A DNA stretch of 64,000 nt from Paenibacillus swuensis (GCF_001644605.1 NZ_CP011388.1:3066501-3130500), one strand, 5' to 3'; shown: positions 45,983 through 57,170, counted from the first letter of the stretch. Translations and numbers: made by a program. The notes: generated from the letters alone by a model not told the origin.

Positions 45983-46582
45983 ATGAATCTGGTGCCAATG
46001 GTAGTTGAACAAACGAATCGTGGCGAGCGGTCCTACGACATTTATTCCAGAATGCTTAAAGATCGCATCATCTTTCTTGGGAGCGCGATTGATGATGATG
46101 TAGCCAATCTTGTTATAGCTCAGTTGCTATTTTTGGCCGCGGAAGATCCTGAGAAGGACATTCATCTCTACATCAATTCTCCGGGTGGTTCTGTCACAGC
46201 GGGGATGGGTATATATGATACGATGCAATTCATTAAACCGGATGTTTCCACCATCTGTGTAGGCTTGGCAGCCTCTATGGGGTCACTGCTGCTTACGGCG
46301 GGCGCCAAGGGCAAGCGCTTCGTGCTTCCGAACAGTGAAGTGATGATTCATCAGCCTCTTGGCGGCGTTAGAGGTCAGGCGACGGACATTAAGATTCATG
46401 CCGATTGGATCATCAAGACGAAGCAGAAGCTGAATCAAATCCTGGTGGAACGTACGGGTCAACCGTATGAGAAAATCGACCGCGACACCGATAGAGATAA
46501 CTTTATGGACGCAGATGAAGCTGTTGCTTACGGCCTCGTAGATAAAGTCATCACTCGAGAAGATCTAACAATGAAGGGGTGA
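45983..46582 (+). CDS. clpP: ATP-dependent Clp protease proteolytic subunit
   Basis: A 199-residue serine protease that forms tetradecamer chambers with ClpX or ClpC. The catalytic Ser is in [11 protein letters not shown] near 98, the His in [11 protein letters not shown] near 123, and the Asp in [14 protein letters not shown] near 172. GGTTGGAG lies before the ATG. It is 4 bases upstream of clpX, so the two are one operon; in B. subtilis clpP is elsewhere, so this arrangement is a difference. Confidence 0.97.
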   Translation: MNLVPMVVEQTNRGERSYDIYSRMLKDRIIFLGSAIDDDVANLVIAQLLFLAAEDPEKDIHLYINSPGGSVTAGMGIYDTMQFIKPDVSTICVGLAASMGSLLLTAGAKGKRFVLPNSEVMIHQPLGGVRGQATDIKIHADWIIKTKQKLNQILVERTGQPYEKIDRDTDRDNFMDADEAVAYGLVDKVITREDLTMKG

Positions 46583-46586
46583 TCCG

Positions 46587-47846
46587 ATGTTTAAATTTAA
46601 CGATGAAAAAGGCCAATTGAAATGTTCTTTCTGCGGCAAGTCCCAGGACCAGGTTCGCAAATTGGTGGCAGGTCCGGGCGTATACATTTGTGACGAGTGT
46701 ATTGAGCTTTGCACTGAAATCGTGGAAGAGGAACTCGGAAGCGAAGAAGAATTGGACTTGAAAGAAGTTCCTAAGCCGAAAGAAATCCGCACCATCCTCG
46801 ACCAGTACGTCATTGGTCAAGAACAGGCGAAGAAGTCGCTTTCCGTTGCGGTTTATAATCACTATAAACGTATTAATTCTCAGAACAAGCTAGAAGATGT
46901 TGAGTTGCAGAAGAGTAATATCGTGCTTGTAGGACCTACAGGCAGCGGTAAAACCTTGCTTGCGCAAACTTTGGCTAAGATTCTGAACGTACCTTTCGCG
47001 ATTGCAGACGCTACTTCTTTAACAGAAGCGGGTTATGTAGGTGAAGACGTTGAGAATATTCTGTTGAAACTGATTCAAGCGGCTGACTACGATGTGGAGA
47101 AAGCGGAACGCGGCATCATCTATATTGATGAGATCGATAAAGTGGCTCGTAAATCCGAGAATCCATCCATTACTCGTGATGTTTCGGGTGAAGGCGTACA
47201 ACAGGCTTTGCTGAAAATTCTTGAAGGTACTGTGGCTTCTGTTCCTCCTCAAGGCGGACGTAAGCACCCGCACCAAGAATTTATCCAAATTGATACGACG
47301 AATATTCTGTTCATTTGCGGCGGTGCATTCGACGGTCTGGAACAGATTATCAAGCGCAGAATCGGCAAGAAAGTTATCGGTTTCGGAGCGGACGGTTTGA
47401 AAGCCGACTTGAAGCCGGGCGAATACTTATCCATGTCTTTGCCGGAAGATTTACTGAAATTCGGATTAATTCCCGAATTTGTAGGCCGCTTGCCGGTGAT
47501 CTCCACTTTGGAGCCGTTGGATGAAGCAGCCTTGGTGAAGATTCTGTCCGAGCCGAAGAACGCTCTGGTGAAGCAATACCAGAAGCTGTTGGATATGGAC
47601 AATGTGAAGCTTGACTTCGATGCGGAAGCGCTGGAAGCGATCGCGAAGGAAGCCATTAAGCGGAACACCGGAGCTCGTGGTCTGCGCGCCATCATTGAAG
47701 GCATTATGCTTGAAGTGATGTATGAAGTTCCTTCCCGTGATGATGTTTCCAATTGCATCATTACCAAGGAAGTTGTCATGGACAAAGTGACACCGGAACT
47801 GACGCAGAAGAAAGACACGAAGAAGAAGAAAGAAGAATCGGCTTAA
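46587..47846 (+). CDS. clpX: Clp protease ATP-binding subunit ClpX
   Basis: A 419-residue AAA+ unfoldase. The zinc-binding domain (about 10-45) has CSFCGKS ... CDECIELC. The AAA+ core has Walker A GPTGSGKT near 116, Walker [10 protein letters not shown] near 178, and sensor/arginine regions RGLRAIIEG near 370. The ribosome-binding site lies within the clpP stop region (AAGGGG). The C-terminus ends in a Lys/Glu-rich tail. Confidence 0.97.
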   Translation: MFKFNDEKGQLKCSFCGKSQDQVRKLVAGPGVYICDECIELCTEIVEEELGSEEELDLKEVPKPKEIRTILDQYVIGQEQAKKSLSVAVYNHYKRINSQNKLEDVELQKSNIVLVGPTGSGKTLLAQTLAKILNVPFAIADATSLTEAGYVGEDVENILLKLIQAADYDVEKAERGIIYIDEIDKVARKSENPSITRDVSGEGVQQALLKILEGTVASVPPQGGRKHPHQEFIQIDTTNILFICGGAFDGLEQIIKRRIGKKVIGFGADGLKADLKPGEYLSMSLPEDLLKFGLIPEFVGRLPVISTLEPLDEAALVKILSEPKNALVKQYQKLLDMDNVKLDFDAEALEAIAKEAIKRNTGARGLRAIIEGIMLEVMYEVPSRDDVSNCIITKEVVMDKVTPELTQKKDTKKKKEESA

Positions 47847-47864
47847 CAATATATTACGCCTAGG

Positions 47865-47909
47865 TACTCCACCAACCCACCGAGCTTTATACCGGTGTGC
47901 TTGGTGGAG
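47865..47909 (+). promoter_or_regulatory. Leader hairpin before ispG
   Basis: CTCCACCAA at 47865 pairs with TTGGTGGAG at 47901, with an inner CACCG/CGGTG stem. No T-run follows, so it is not a standard terminator; it may separate clpX and ispG messages or influence ispG translation. Confidence 0.4.
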
Positions 47910-47939
47910 ATTTGGCGTTCATGGGAGAGACCTAAACGA

Positions 47940-49046
47940 ATGTACTTAAGAACTGAGACGGTACCGGTGAAAGTAGGCAACTTGACGATTGGCGGCAGCA
48001 ATGAAGTCATTATTCAAAGCATGTGTACGACCAAGACAGCGGATGTTCAGGCGACCGTTGCCGAAATTCTTCGCTTGGAAGAAGCCGGCTGTCAGATCGT
48101 TCGGGTCACGGTGAACAATAAAGAAGCGGCGGAAGCCATTAAAGAAATCAAGAAACAAATCAACATTCCGTTGGTAGCGGACATTCATTTCGACTACCGA
48201 CTAGCTTTGGCGGCCATCGAAAACGGTGTGGACAAGGTGCGGATTAACCCGGGGAACATCGGGCGCCGCGAGAAAGTGGAAGCCGTCGTTAAAGCGTGCA
48301 AGGACAAAGGGATTCCGATTCGCATTGGTGTGAACGCCGGTTCCCTGGAAAACCACTTGCTGGAGAAGTACGGCTATCCGACTGCGGATGCGATGGTCGA
48401 AAGTGCTTTGTATCACATCGGTATTCTGGAAGAGCTGGATTTTCACGATATTATCGTATCCTTGAAAGCTTCTGATGTACCGATGGCGATTGAAGCCTAC
48501 ACGAAAGCTTCCAAGGCCTTTAAGTATCCTTTGCACCTGGGTATAACAGAGGCAGGGACACTTCATTCAGGAACCATCAAGAGCTCTGCCGGCATCGGCG
48601 CATTGCTTTCCATGGGCATCGGTAACACCGTTCGTATTTCTCTTAGTGCGGATCCGGTGGAAGAAGTGAAAGTGGCGCGCGAGTTATTGAAAATTTTCGG
48701 ATTGATCACAAACGCGGCTACGCTTATTTCTTGCCCGACCTGCGGACGATTGGACATCGATTTATTTTCCATCGCGAACGAAGTGGAAGAATATATCTCC
48801 AAGATCAAAGTGCCGATTAAGGTGTCTGTGCTAGGCTGCGCGGTAAACGGACCGGGGGAAGCGCGTGAAGCCGACATCGGCATCGCCGGTGCCCGCGGAG
48901 AAGGCATGTTGTTCCGTTACGGAGAGATGATTCGCAAAGTTCCGGAGGCCGAGCTTCTTGCAGAGCTGAAGAAGGAAATCGATATTATTGTTGAGCACTA
49001 TGAGCGCACGGGTATGATCCCGGGTCGCGCAGAGCACGCGCATTAA
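47940..49046 (+). CDS. ispG: (E)-4-hydroxy-3-methylbut-2-enyl-diphosphate synthase
   Basis: A 368-residue iron-sulfur enzyme of the MEP isoprenoid pathway. It has the TIM-barrel domain ([23 protein letters not shown] at about 16-38) and the C-terminal [4Fe-4S] domain with [12 protein letters not shown] near residue 268 and [18 protein letters not shown] near 300, the cluster cysteines. ATG 47940 fits the family N-terminus [13 protein letters not shown]; a GTG at 47895 lies in the leader hairpin. A terminator follows. Confidence 0.95.
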   Translation: MYLRTETVPVKVGNLTIGGSNEVIIQSMCTTKTADVQATVAEILRLEEAGCQIVRVTVNNKEAAEAIKEIKKQINIPLVADIHFDYRLALAAIENGVDKVRINPGNIGRREKVEAVVKACKDKGIPIRIGVNAGSLENHLLEKYGYPTADAMVESALYHIGILEELDFHDIIVSLKASDVPMAIEAYTKASKAFKYPLHLGITEAGTLHSGTIKSSAGIGALLSMGIGNTVRISLSADPVEEVKVARELLKIFGLITNAATLISCPTCGRLDIDLFSIANEVEEYISKIKVPIKVSVLGCAVNGPGEAREADIGIAGARGEGMLFRYGEMIRKVPEAELLAELKKEIDIIVEHYERTGMIPGRAEHAH

Positions 49047-49053
49047 TCACTAG

Positions 49054-49084
49054 GCTGCCGTCATTCGGCAGTCTTTTTTTTTTG
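49054..49084 (+). terminator. Terminator after ispG
   Basis: GCTGCCG-TCATT-CGGCAGT followed by eleven T. Confidence 0.88.
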
Positions 49085-49177
49085 TGGTCCTCATGTAACT
49101 TATCCCTTTGTAGAACGTTACATATTCATAAGCATCACACTGTCTTGAAATTCACAAAAACATAAGGAGTTTACATC

Positions 49178-49762
49178 ATGAAAGCCTCAGCATATGGTAT
49201 TACTTTACTTACTGCGATAATGATTACAGGTTGTGAGGTTTCGGGCTTTGCAACTGAGGCGCGGGAACAGAAAATTGAACAATCTGCAACACAAATTCAA
49301 AAATCGGAAGAGACCAAAGAACCTAAGAGATTTTCATACCTGGACCAACTTCCACCGACCAAAATAGAGGCATACCAACAATTTTTGAAAGATCGGAATC
49401 TAATTCATTTTGAGGATTTTTCACCTGAAGATATTTTTACTACATATTTACATGCCGTGGCTGAGGATGAGTTTAGTGTAATTTATCATCTTTCATACCA
49501 CAACGGTTCATCGCCTAAATATCAGGATTTTAAAGAAATTTATAATAAACATTTAAAGCGAAATTTTAGGGATCTTGCGTTTAACTACAGGTATTTTGAT
49601 TCCCTTGAGATTCAAGACGATATGGTAACAGAACATCAAGTAGCGGTCACCATAACCGCAGGTGTGGGTAATTTCACAAGTTCTGATATTTATGGCTTGA
49701 AGAAAGAAAACAAAGTGTGGAAGATGGATGTGCATCATCTGGTTGCAAAGAAACTATTTTGA
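49178..49762 (+). CDS. Lipoprotein of unknown function (cassette member 1)
   Basis: A 194-residue predicted lipoprotein with a short signal (about 1-18, lipobox MITGC) and a Glu/Gln/Lys-rich linker, then a globular domain that begins FSYLDQLPPTKIEAYQQFL and ends with KKENKVWKMDVHHLV. It is paralogous to the frameshifted gene at 50838, sharing FSYL.QL, the HF..FSPE segment, the YRYFDS/YRYYDS region and VWKM. AT-rich compared with the flanking core genes. It lies upstream of an S66 peptidase. A 7-base inverted repeat (ATGTAAC/GTTACAT, 49093-49123) lies in its upstream region. The function is unknown. Confidence 0.75.
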   Translation: MKASAYGITLLTAIMITGCEVSGFATEAREQKIEQSATQIQKSEETKEPKRFSYLDQLPPTKIEAYQQFLKDRNLIHFEDFSPEDIFTTYLHAVAEDEFSVIYHLSYHNGSSPKYQDFKEIYNKHLKRNFRDLAFNYRYFDSLEIQDDMVTEHQVAVTITAGVGNFTSSDIYGLKKENKVWKMDVHHLVAKKLF

Positions 49763-49785
49763 ACTGATCGTTAGGAGGGGCCAGA

Positions 49786-50841
49786 TTGAAGAAACCGAAT
49801 AGCCTTAAACCAAAAGCTAAAATTGCTATAATATCGCCTTCAAGCGGATTGCCATATCTGTATCCGGGGATTTATGAGCTGGGTTTGAAACACCTGCAAG
49901 AAACACTAGGGTTTGAAATTAAGGAGATGCCTACTGCAAGGATGTCTACTGATGAACTGTACCGAAATCCAAAATTGCGCGCTCAAGAGATCAATCGCTG
50001 TTTCGAAGATCCTGAAATAGATGGGATTATTACGTCTATCGGCGGTTATGAATCCATACGAATTTTGCCATTTCTAAATACGGAACTAATCATGAACAAT
50101 CCGAAATTTATTATGGGCTTCTCGGACGCGACGACTTTCCTGGCCTACTTTAATCAACTTGGGTTGGTAACATTCTACGGTCCCTCAGTTATGGCGGGAC
50201 TGGCTCAAATGAAATATCTTCCGACAGGATATGAGCAACATTTGAAATCCATCCTGTTCTCCAACGAATATCCTTATACTTATGCACCTTACTCACACTG
50301 GACAGAAGGTTATCAAGATTGGAGTAATCTGGACACCCTAGGCGAATGTCAGGAATTTCAAGATAATACTGAGGGCTGGAAGTTCCTGCAAGGGAGTCAG
50401 GTTCAACAAGGGACTTTGTGGGGAGGCTGTATTGAGGTTCTGGAATTTATGAAGTCTACGGAGTATTGGCCTGAGCCTTCTTTTTGGCAAGATCGTATCC
50501 TGTTCTTTGAGACATCCGAAGACAAACCTTCGCCTATGCAAGTTGGATATATGTTAAGAAATTACGGGATGCAGGGCATTTTCCAGAAGATTAACGGAAT
50601 CCTATTCGGTCGGCCAAAAGATTACTCTACCGCAGAGAAACAGGAGCTCAACAACATCATTCTCGATATCTTCAAAGTTGAATTTAGCGCAGATCAAGTG
50701 CCGATCGTCGTTGACTTTGATTTTGGACACACAGACCCGAAGTTCATCCTCCCTCTTGGTGCTCAAATGCAATTGGATCCTTTAAGGAATGAAATCAGAT
50801 TGCTTGAGAGCCCTTTCGGCTCGGGAGGGAATGTATCATGA
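49786..50841 (+). CDS. S66 family LD-carboxypeptidase (MccF-like)
   Basis: A 351-residue serine peptidase of the S66 family, which includes muropeptide LD-carboxypeptidases and the microcin C immunity protein MccF. Motifs: IAIISPSSGLPY at the N-terminus, ITSIGGYESIRILPF near 85, GFSDATTFLAYFN with nucleophile Ser near 111, LWGGCIEVLEF with Glu near 210, and FDFGHTDPKFILPLG with the catalytic His near 310. No signal peptide. TTG 49786 follows AGGAGGGG. It overlaps the next lipoprotein by 4 bases. Length and the C-terminal half are closer to the MccF-like branch than to LdcA. Confidence 0.85.
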   Translation: MKKPNSLKPKAKIAIISPSSGLPYLYPGIYELGLKHLQETLGFEIKEMPTARMSTDELYRNPKLRAQEINRCFEDPEIDGIITSIGGYESIRILPFLNTELIMNNPKFIMGFSDATTFLAYFNQLGLVTFYGPSVMAGLAQMKYLPTGYEQHLKSILFSNEYPYTYAPYSHWTEGYQDWSNLDTLGECQEFQDNTEGWKFLQGSQVQQGTLWGGCIEVLEFMKSTEYWPEPSFWQDRILFFETSEDKPSPMQVGYMLRNYGMQGIFQKINGILFGRPKDYSTAEKQELNNIILDIFKVEFSADQVPIVVDFDFGHTDPKFILPLGAQMQLDPLRNEIRLLESPFGSGGNVS

Positions 50842-51430
50842 GATGGACCGTAAACTTAATTAACGTAACGTTGTTTGTTTTTCTAATAACAGGTTGTTTC
50901 AACTCTAACCAGAATGACAAAGAAATAATGAAGGTACAAGAAACTCAAGAAACCCAAGAAACTCAAGTTGCGGTTCATCAAACCAAGTTTTCATATCTCG
51001 AACAACTGTCTGATGAAAAGGTTAAACTGTATGAACAATATTTGGCGGACAAAAACATTAGCCATTTTAAAGCTTTTTCCCCAGAAGAAGTTCTGTTGGC
51101 ATATATTCACGCTTCCGTATCGGGAGACATTGAGGTCAATTAGCCCTAACTTATAATGACGGCAAGTTGCCCGATGCAAATCTTTTTAGTAAAGAATTTT
51201 TTGACCATGTATCAACCTATTTTTCGCAACTAGCTTTGAGTCACAGATATTATGATTCCATTGACATTCAGAACGTAGCAGATAAAGACGACCAACTTTC
51301 CGTAATCATTTCTGCAAGTATCGGCATACATAAAAGTTCCACGGCTTTTGGCTTAAATAAAGATAACAACGTTTGGAAAATGAACATCTATCCTATCATC
51401 GAGAACAAAAAGAAAAAAATCGAAGAATAA
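50838..51430 (+). pseudogene. Lipoprotein paralogue with frameshift (cassette member 3)
   Basis: The first part (50838-51143, 101 residues) has a lipoprotein signal with lipobox LITGC, a TQET repeat linker, and FSYLEQLSDEKVKLYEQYL. It stops at TAG 51141. The rest of the paralogous domain continues in another frame from about 51143 (ALTYNDGKLPDANLF ... VWKMNIYP) to 51430. A single missing base near 51140-51143 explains the break: one added T would restore an open frame of about 198 codons. It is either a decayed gene or a sequencing error. Confidence 0.75.
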
Positions 51431-51545
51431 GAAAGACATAACCCCAACCTTTCAAACACATTTCCAAATTTCGCCCCAATCGATTATCCGCCCCAGTGAA
51501 AGGATATACTACCAAGTACAGACACTAGCTGGGAGGTAGTTAATT

Positions 51546-53264
51546 ATGACATTCAGTACCGTATTGATGTTGATTCAAGTGTTTTTTGCCATTGTCATCG
51601 GCGTTTATTTCTGGAATTTGCTCCGTAACCAAAAGACGAACCGATCCGCCGTTGACCGGGAATCGCGCAAGGAAATGGAGAAGCTGCGCAAGCTTCGCTC
51701 GGTTTCCCTGACCAAACCGCTGGCGGAGAAAACCCGTCCGGCAACATTGCAAGACATCGTCGGGCAAAAAGAAGGCATCCGCGCCCTCAAAGCGGCCCTC
51801 TGCGGCGCTAATCCCCAGCATGTGATCGTGTACGGTCCCCCAGGAGTGGGGAAAACGGCGGCGGCCCGGGTTATTCTCGAGGAAGCCAAGAAGAACCCCA
51901 TGTCTCCTTTTCTCACTGAAGCCAAGTTTAATGAGATTGACGCCACGACGGCCCGGTTTGACGAGCGGGGCATTGCCGATCCGCTGATCGGTTCTGTTCA
52001 TGACCCGATTTACCAAGGTGCGGGTGCGATGGGTGTGGCGGGTATTCCGCAGCCGAAGCCCGGTGCTGTCACCAAGGCGCACGGCGGAATTTTATTTATT
52101 GATGAAATAGGTGAATTGCACCCGATCCAAATGAATAAATTGTTAAAAGTACTGGAAGACCGGAAAGTGTTTCTGGAGAGTGCTTACTATAATTCGGAGG
52201 ATATCAACATTCCTTCGTACATCCATGATATTTTTCAAAACGGCTTACCAGCCGACTTCCGTCTCGTAGGCGCGACAACGCGTTCGCCCCAAGAGATTCC
52301 GCCGGCGATTCGTTCGCGGTGTATGGAGATCTTTTTCCGCCCTCTTTTGCCTGAAGAAATCGGTAGTATCGCCTCTAACGCGCTGAAGAAAATCGGTTTT
52401 CCACCCAGTCCGGAAGCGGTAGAAGTCGTCAAAAAATACGCGACCAACGGCAGGGAAGCCGTGAACGTCATTCAATTGTCCGTGGGCATCGCCATTTCGG
52501 AAAGCCGTCAGACCATCTCTGCGGCAGATGTGGAATGGGTGGTCAACTCCAGCCAGATTCCGCCGCGCCCGGAGAAGAAAGTGCCTCACGCGCCGCAGGT
52601 AGGCTTTGTGAACGGTCTTGCCGTGTACGGAGCGAATATGGGAACTGTGCTGGAAATTGAGGTAACCGCAACGCTAGCCGTCAAACCAGGAGCCGGTTCT
52701 TTTAACATCACAGGCGTTGTCGATGAAGAAGAGATGGGCGGAGGGTCCCGCACGTTGAGACGGAAGTCGATGGCACGCGGCTCTGTCGAGAATGTGTTGA
52801 CGGTCTTGCGCCGATTTGGATATCACACCAATAACTATGACATGCATATCAATTTCCCGGGGGGCGTTCCGATTGACGGACCTTCCGCAGGTATAGCCAT
52901 GGCCACCGCCATCGTCTCCGCGATTACGAACCAGCCATTGGACAATACGATTGCCATGACCGGAGAAGTCAGTATTCACGGTCGTGTGAAGCCTGTTGGC
53001 GGCGTGGTAGCCAAGGTGGAAGCCGCATTCCAAGCGGGTGCGCTTACCGTCATCATTCCTAAGGATAACTGGCAAGAAATTTTTGCGGGACTTGACGGGT
53101 TGAAGGTCATCCCGGTGGATACGATCCAAGAGGTGTTTACACAATGCTTTGGCGAACAACCGGTGGAAGAAACCGCAATATTTCCTGCTGCTTCAGAGCT
53201 CCTGATTTCGCCGTCCATTCCTTATTTGCAAGCAGGTGAAAGTAAACAGACGCCAATGCTGTAA
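51546..53264 (+). CDS. lonB: ATP-dependent protease LonB
   Basis: A 572-residue Lon-like protease of the sporulation-associated LonB type. An N-terminal membrane segment (about 5-25, VLMLIQVFFAIVIGVYFW) is followed by an AAA+ domain with Walker A GPPGVGKT near 97 and Walker B ILFIDEIGE near 182, and a C-terminal Lon protease domain with catalytic Ser in DGPSAGIAM near 443 and Lys in GGVVAKVEAAF near 485. It lacks the long N-terminal domain of LonA. It lies 125 bases upstream of lonA, as in B. subtilis. Confidence 0.95.
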   Translation: MTFSTVLMLIQVFFAIVIGVYFWNLLRNQKTNRSAVDRESRKEMEKLRKLRSVSLTKPLAEKTRPATLQDIVGQKEGIRALKAALCGANPQHVIVYGPPGVGKTAAARVILEEAKKNPMSPFLTEAKFNEIDATTARFDERGIADPLIGSVHDPIYQGAGAMGVAGIPQPKPGAVTKAHGGILFIDEIGELHPIQMNKLLKVLEDRKVFLESAYYNSEDINIPSYIHDIFQNGLPADFRLVGATTRSPQEIPPAIRSRCMEIFFRPLLPEEIGSIASNALKKIGFPPSPEAVEVVKKYATNGREAVNVIQLSVGIAISESRQTISAADVEWVVNSSQIPPRPEKKVPHAPQVGFVNGLAVYGANMGTVLEIEVTATLAVKPGAGSFNITGVVDEEEMGGGSRTLRRKSMARGSVENVLTVLRRFGYHTNNYDMHINFPGGVPIDGPSAGIAMATAIVSAITNQPLDNTIAMTGEVSIHGRVKPVGGVVAKVEAAFQAGALTVIIPKDNWQEIFAGLDGLKVIPVDTIQEVFTQCFGEQPVEETAIFPAASELLISPSIPYLQAGESKQTPML

Positions 53265-53389
53265 TCGTCGCAACCAGTTGAATCGCAATATAACCAGGCG
53301 CCGTGCGACGAATTGGTGTTTTGATTAAAGTTTTGTTAAAATGGGTTATGCAACAAATGGAAGCAAGAGCTACTTGGAGGTGCTGACGC

Positions 53390-55726
53390 ATGGGGCCAAC
53401 AAAATCAAAAGGACGTAACATTCCTTTATTGCCGCTTAGGGGACTGCTTGTTTACCCCAGCATGGTGCTTCACTTGGATGTAGGCCGTGAGAAATCCGTC
53501 AAGGCGCTGGAGAAAGCGATGATTGACGATTCCATGATCCTGCTGTGTTCCCAATCCGAAGTCAACATAGAGGAACCCGCGCAAGAGGACATTTACCGCA
53601 TAGGAACTGTAGCCAAAGTAAGGCAAATGCTGAAGCTGCCGAACGGTACAATTCGCGTATTAGTTGAGGGCATCACCCGATCTGAAATTATCGAATTTCT
53701 CGCGAATGAGGAGTTCTATGAGGTGCAGGCGAAGGATTTGCCGGAGGACGAATCAACAGATCCGGAGACAGACGCCTTGATGAGAACGGTGCTGACTCAA
53801 TTTGAATCTTATATCAATCTTTCCAAAAAGGTGACGCCCGAGACGCTTGCCGCGGTATCGGATATCGATGAACCGGGCCGTTTGGCGGATGTGATTTCCA
53901 GCCATCTTTCTTTGAAAATTAAAGATAAACAGGAAATTCTGGAGACGGTGGATGTGCGTCTACGTTTGGAGAAATTGCTGGACATCCTTAATAATGAACG
54001 CGAGGTGCTGGAGCTTGAACGCAAGATCAGCCAGCGCGTCAAGAAGCAGATGGAGAAGACGCAGAAAGAGTACTACCTGCGTGAACAGATGAAAGCGATC
54101 CAGAAGGAACTTGGGGACAAGGAAGGCCGTACCGGAGAAGTGGAAGAGCTTCGTTCGCAACTGGCGGAATCCGGGGTGCCCGAGAAGGTTCGGGAGAAGA
54201 TCGAGAAAGAGATTGACCGTCTGGAGAAAATGCCCGCTACATCAGCCGAAGGCGGCGTGATTCGCAATTATGTGGATTGGCTGCTGGGCTTGCCTTGGGA
54301 TAAGCAGACAGAAGACGATCTGGACATCGGGAATGCGGAAGAGATTCTTAACGATGACCATTATGGTCTCGAGAAGCCGAAGGAACGCGTACTTGAATAT
54401 TTGGCGGTGCAGAAGCTTGTCAAGAAGATGAAAGGACCCATCCTTTGTCTGGTTGGACCTCCGGGCGTAGGTAAAACTTCTTTAGCCCGATCCATTGCCA
54501 AGTCGCTAGGCAGAGAGTTCGTGCGCATTTCACTTGGAGGGGTACGAGACGAAGCGGAAATTCGCGGGCATCGCCGTACTTATGTAGGCGCAATGCCCGG
54601 CCGTATTATTCAAGGTTTGAAGAATGCGGGCACGCGTAATCCGGTCTTCTTATTAGATGAGATTGATAAGATGGCATCTGATTTCCGGGGAGATCCTTCG
54701 GCTGCGCTTCTTGAAGTGCTGGATCCGGAACAGAATAACACGTTCAGCGATCATTTCATTGAAGTTCCTTTCGATTTGTCGAACGTGATGTTTGTGACAA
54801 CCGCGAACGCGACGCATACGATTCCTCGTCCGTTATTGGATCGTATGGAAATGATCTACATCCCCGGCTATACGGAGCTGGAGAAGCTTCAGATTGCCCG
54901 CAAGTATTTGCTGCCGAAGCAGAAGTCTGATCACGGACTAACGGATGAACAGCTGACCGTTGAAGAACCGACTCTGCTGAAGCTGGTTCGCGAGTATACC
55001 CGCGAGTCGGGTGTTCGGAACCTGGAACAACAGGTGGCTACCCTATGCCGGAAAACGGCCAAGAAAATCGTATCGGGCGATGAACAGTCCATTGTAATTT
55101 CACCGGATGAGCTTAAAGAGTATCTGGGACCTCAGAAGTTCCGTTATGGTATGGTAGAGGCCGAGGATCAGATTGGAGCTGTAACCGGCTTGGCATGGAC
55201 TGAAGTCGGCGGTGATACGCTGGTCATTGAAGTGACAGTACTCCCGGGTAAGGGCAAGCTTACTCTAACGGGTAAACTGGGTGATGTGATGAAGGAATCC
55301 GCGCAGGCGGCTTTCTCTTATACACGTTCCAGGGCGGCTCAGCTACAAATCGATCCTGAATTTCATGAAAAGAACGATATCCATATTCATATTCCCGAAG
55401 GGGCCATTCCGAAGGACGGTCCTTCAGCCGGAATTACGATGGCTACAGCGTTAATCTCCGCTCTTACCAACATTCCGGTCAGCAAGGAAGTGGCCATGAC
55501 CGGAGAGATTACGTTGCGCGGACGCGTGTTGCCGATCGGCGGACTGAAAGAGAAGTCATTGGCCGCACACCGCGCGGGCATCAAGAAAATTTTGTTACCG
55601 AAAGACAATGAGAAGGACTTAAGGGATATCCCGGACAGTGTAAGGAACGAGGTTACATTTGTACCCGTCGGCCATATGGACGAAGTTCTGGACCATGCCT
55701 TGGTAAAACCCGTGGAAGTCCTTTAG
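53390..55726 (+). CDS. lon: ATP-dependent protease La (LonA)
   Basis: A 778-residue cytoplasmic AAA+ protease. An N-terminal substrate-binding domain (about 8-200), a coiled-coil, an AAA+ domain with Walker [10 protein letters not shown] near 357 and Walker [10 protein letters not shown] near 420, and a C-terminal protease domain with catalytic Ser in DGPSAGITM near 680 and Lys in [14 protein letters not shown] near 722. TTGGAGG lies 9 bases before the ATG. The engB gene follows 15 bases later. Confidence 0.97.
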   Translation: MGPTKSKGRNIPLLPLRGLLVYPSMVLHLDVGREKSVKALEKAMIDDSMILLCSQSEVNIEEPAQEDIYRIGTVAKVRQMLKLPNGTIRVLVEGITRSEIIEFLANEEFYEVQAKDLPEDESTDPETDALMRTVLTQFESYINLSKKVTPETLAAVSDIDEPGRLADVISSHLSLKIKDKQEILETVDVRLRLEKLLDILNNEREVLELERKISQRVKKQMEKTQKEYYLREQMKAIQKELGDKEGRTGEVEELRSQLAESGVPEKVREKIEKEIDRLEKMPATSAEGGVIRNYVDWLLGLPWDKQTEDDLDIGNAEEILNDDHYGLEKPKERVLEYLAVQKLVKKMKGPILCLVGPPGVGKTSLARSIAKSLGREFVRISLGGVRDEAEIRGHRRTYVGAMPGRIIQGLKNAGTRNPVFLLDEIDKMASDFRGDPSAALLEVLDPEQNNTFSDHFIEVPFDLSNVMFVTTANATHTIPRPLLDRMEMIYIPGYTELEKLQIARKYLLPKQKSDHGLTDEQLTVEEPTLLKLVREYTRESGVRNLEQQVATLCRKTAKKIVSGDEQSIVISPDELKEYLGPQKFRYGMVEAEDQIGAVTGLAWTEVGGDTLVIEVTVLPGKGKLTLTGKLGDVMKESAQAAFSYTRSRAAQLQIDPEFHEKNDIHIHIPEGAIPKDGPSAGITMATALISALTNIPVSKEVAMTGEITLRGRVLPIGGLKEKSLAAHRAGIKKILLPKDNEKDLRDIPDSVRNEVTFVPVGHMDEVLDHALVKPVEVL

Positions 55727-55741
55727 AAAGCAGGAAAGAAT

Positions 55742-56356
55742 ATGAAGGTCACCCAAGCCGAATTTACAATCAGCGCCGCGGGTCCTAAACAATACCCTGA
55801 AGATGCCTTGCCGGAGATTGCTCTGGCAGGGCGTTCTAATGTCGGCAAATCTTCACTGATTAACAAGATGCTGCAACGCAAGAACTTGGCCCGGACAAGT
55901 TCCCAGCCAGGTAAAACTCAATTATTGAATTATTACAGAATTAATGAGGCCTTATACTTCGTCGATTTTCCCGGTTACGGGTTTGCCAAGGTATCCAAAT
56001 CGCTGCGCGAGCAGTGGGGCAAGATGATTGAAGAATATCTCAAACATCGGGAACCGCTTAAACTGATCTTGCATGTCATTGATCTGCGTCATCCCCCTTC
56101 TAAGGATGATCAAGCCATGTACTCCTGGTTGAAGCATTATAACTTGCCGGTATGTATCGTTACGACGAAAGCGGATAAGATCCCGAAGACGAAGTGGCAG
56201 AAGCATCTGAAGATTGTTAAGGAAACGCTTGAGGTCGATCCCCGAGACCCCATCATCATGTTTTCTTCCGAAACCGGTTTAGGCAAGGACGAATTGTGGT
56301 TACATATAGCTAAAGCTGCAAGCCTTCAAACAGAAACTGAAATCACAGCAGAATAG
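55742..56356 (+). CDS. engB: Ribosome biogenesis GTP-binding protein YsxC/EngB
   Basis: A 204-residue GTPase needed for assembly of the large ribosomal subunit. G1 is GRSNVGKSS near 31, G3 is DFPGYG near 78, and G4 is TTKADK near 143. It is 15 bases after lon, the same order as in B. subtilis (lonA-ysxC). The region after it (56357-56575) shows a TATAAT at 56505 that may be the promoter of the next gene. Confidence 0.95.
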   Translation: MKVTQAEFTISAAGPKQYPEDALPEIALAGRSNVGKSSLINKMLQRKNLARTSSQPGKTQLLNYYRINEALYFVDFPGYGFAKVSKSLREQWGKMIEEYLKHREPLKLILHVIDLRHPPSKDDQAMYSWLKHYNLPVCIVTTKADKIPKTKWQKHLKIVKETLEVDPRDPIIMFSSETGLGKDELWLHIAKAASLQTETEITAE

Positions 56357-56575
56357 GAAACACCATAGGAAACGCATGATGGAAAGGCAGGAAACAGAGC
56401 ATTCTTAGCTTTCTGTTGAACTTCTTCCATGAAAGCAGCGTTATTCAATGAAATTCGCTGAAAAATCACATTTTATCGGCAGGCGGGAACGTCTGCGGGT
56501 GTTGTATAATGAGATCAGGATTTAAGAATCAAGAAGCGCTTCACAAGCTGTATCACAAAGATCGGGGAGATTTTT

Positions 56576-57163
56576 ATGGCTCAGCGGTTAGCCACGGTAT
56601 ATGTCCAAACCCGTTTGACACTATCGGAAACCGAAATGATGGAGTTCGCGCAATGGTTTGCCGAGCAACAAATCAACATGCAAGTAAAGGTTACGGAGAA
56701 CGGTAATCATGAAATGTCGTTCGCGGATGATCTTGTTCAAGAAGGTTTATTAACCTTCGAACGAGTCGCAGGCGGATATTTGTTTCATGGCACGTGCCGA
56801 TTCACCAATCCCAAGCTGGCTAATGCCATGCGTAAAGCCGTGTCGATGTATAAAGGCGACGCGATTGTACACCGGATTTATGCCGGGTACACGATGGTGT
56901 ATCACTATGTAGGCGGAACGGCGATCAAGATCATCGAAAGTAAAGCCGGTGAAGAGAAGCTCGTTTACGAATACAAGGATACGCTGGGTCAACTTCAACG
57001 ATTATTCGATAAGAACCATGTTGAAGCGGCTATTCAGGTCACGAATATTGAAATTAATGAGCTTCTGGACGCAAGGATTGTTTGTACCACAGAACTTGAG
57101 AAAGCTGTGATTGACAGGCAGCTTGCGCACTTGACGAAGACTTTGTTCACTTTGGAAGCATAA
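56576..57163 (+). CDS. Conserved-looking protein of unknown function
   Basis: A 195-residue soluble protein that I do not recognise by function. It contains no obvious catalytic motif, signal peptide or membrane span; predicted secondary structure is mixed, with a helix-rich C-terminal half (NIEINELLDARIVCTTELEKAVIDRQLAHLTKTLF). GGGGAG lies before the ATG. It stands between engB and speD with its own terminator. Confidence 0.75.
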   Translation: MAQRLATVYVQTRLTLSETEMMEFAQWFAEQQINMQVKVTENGNHEMSFADDLVQEGLLTFERVAGGYLFHGTCRFTNPKLANAMRKAVSMYKGDAIVHRIYAGYTMVYHYVGGTAIKIIESKAGEEKLVYEYKDTLGQLQRLFDKNHVEAAIQVTNIEINELLDARIVCTTELEKAVIDRQLAHLTKTLFTLEA

Positions 57164-57170
57164 TCTACGA

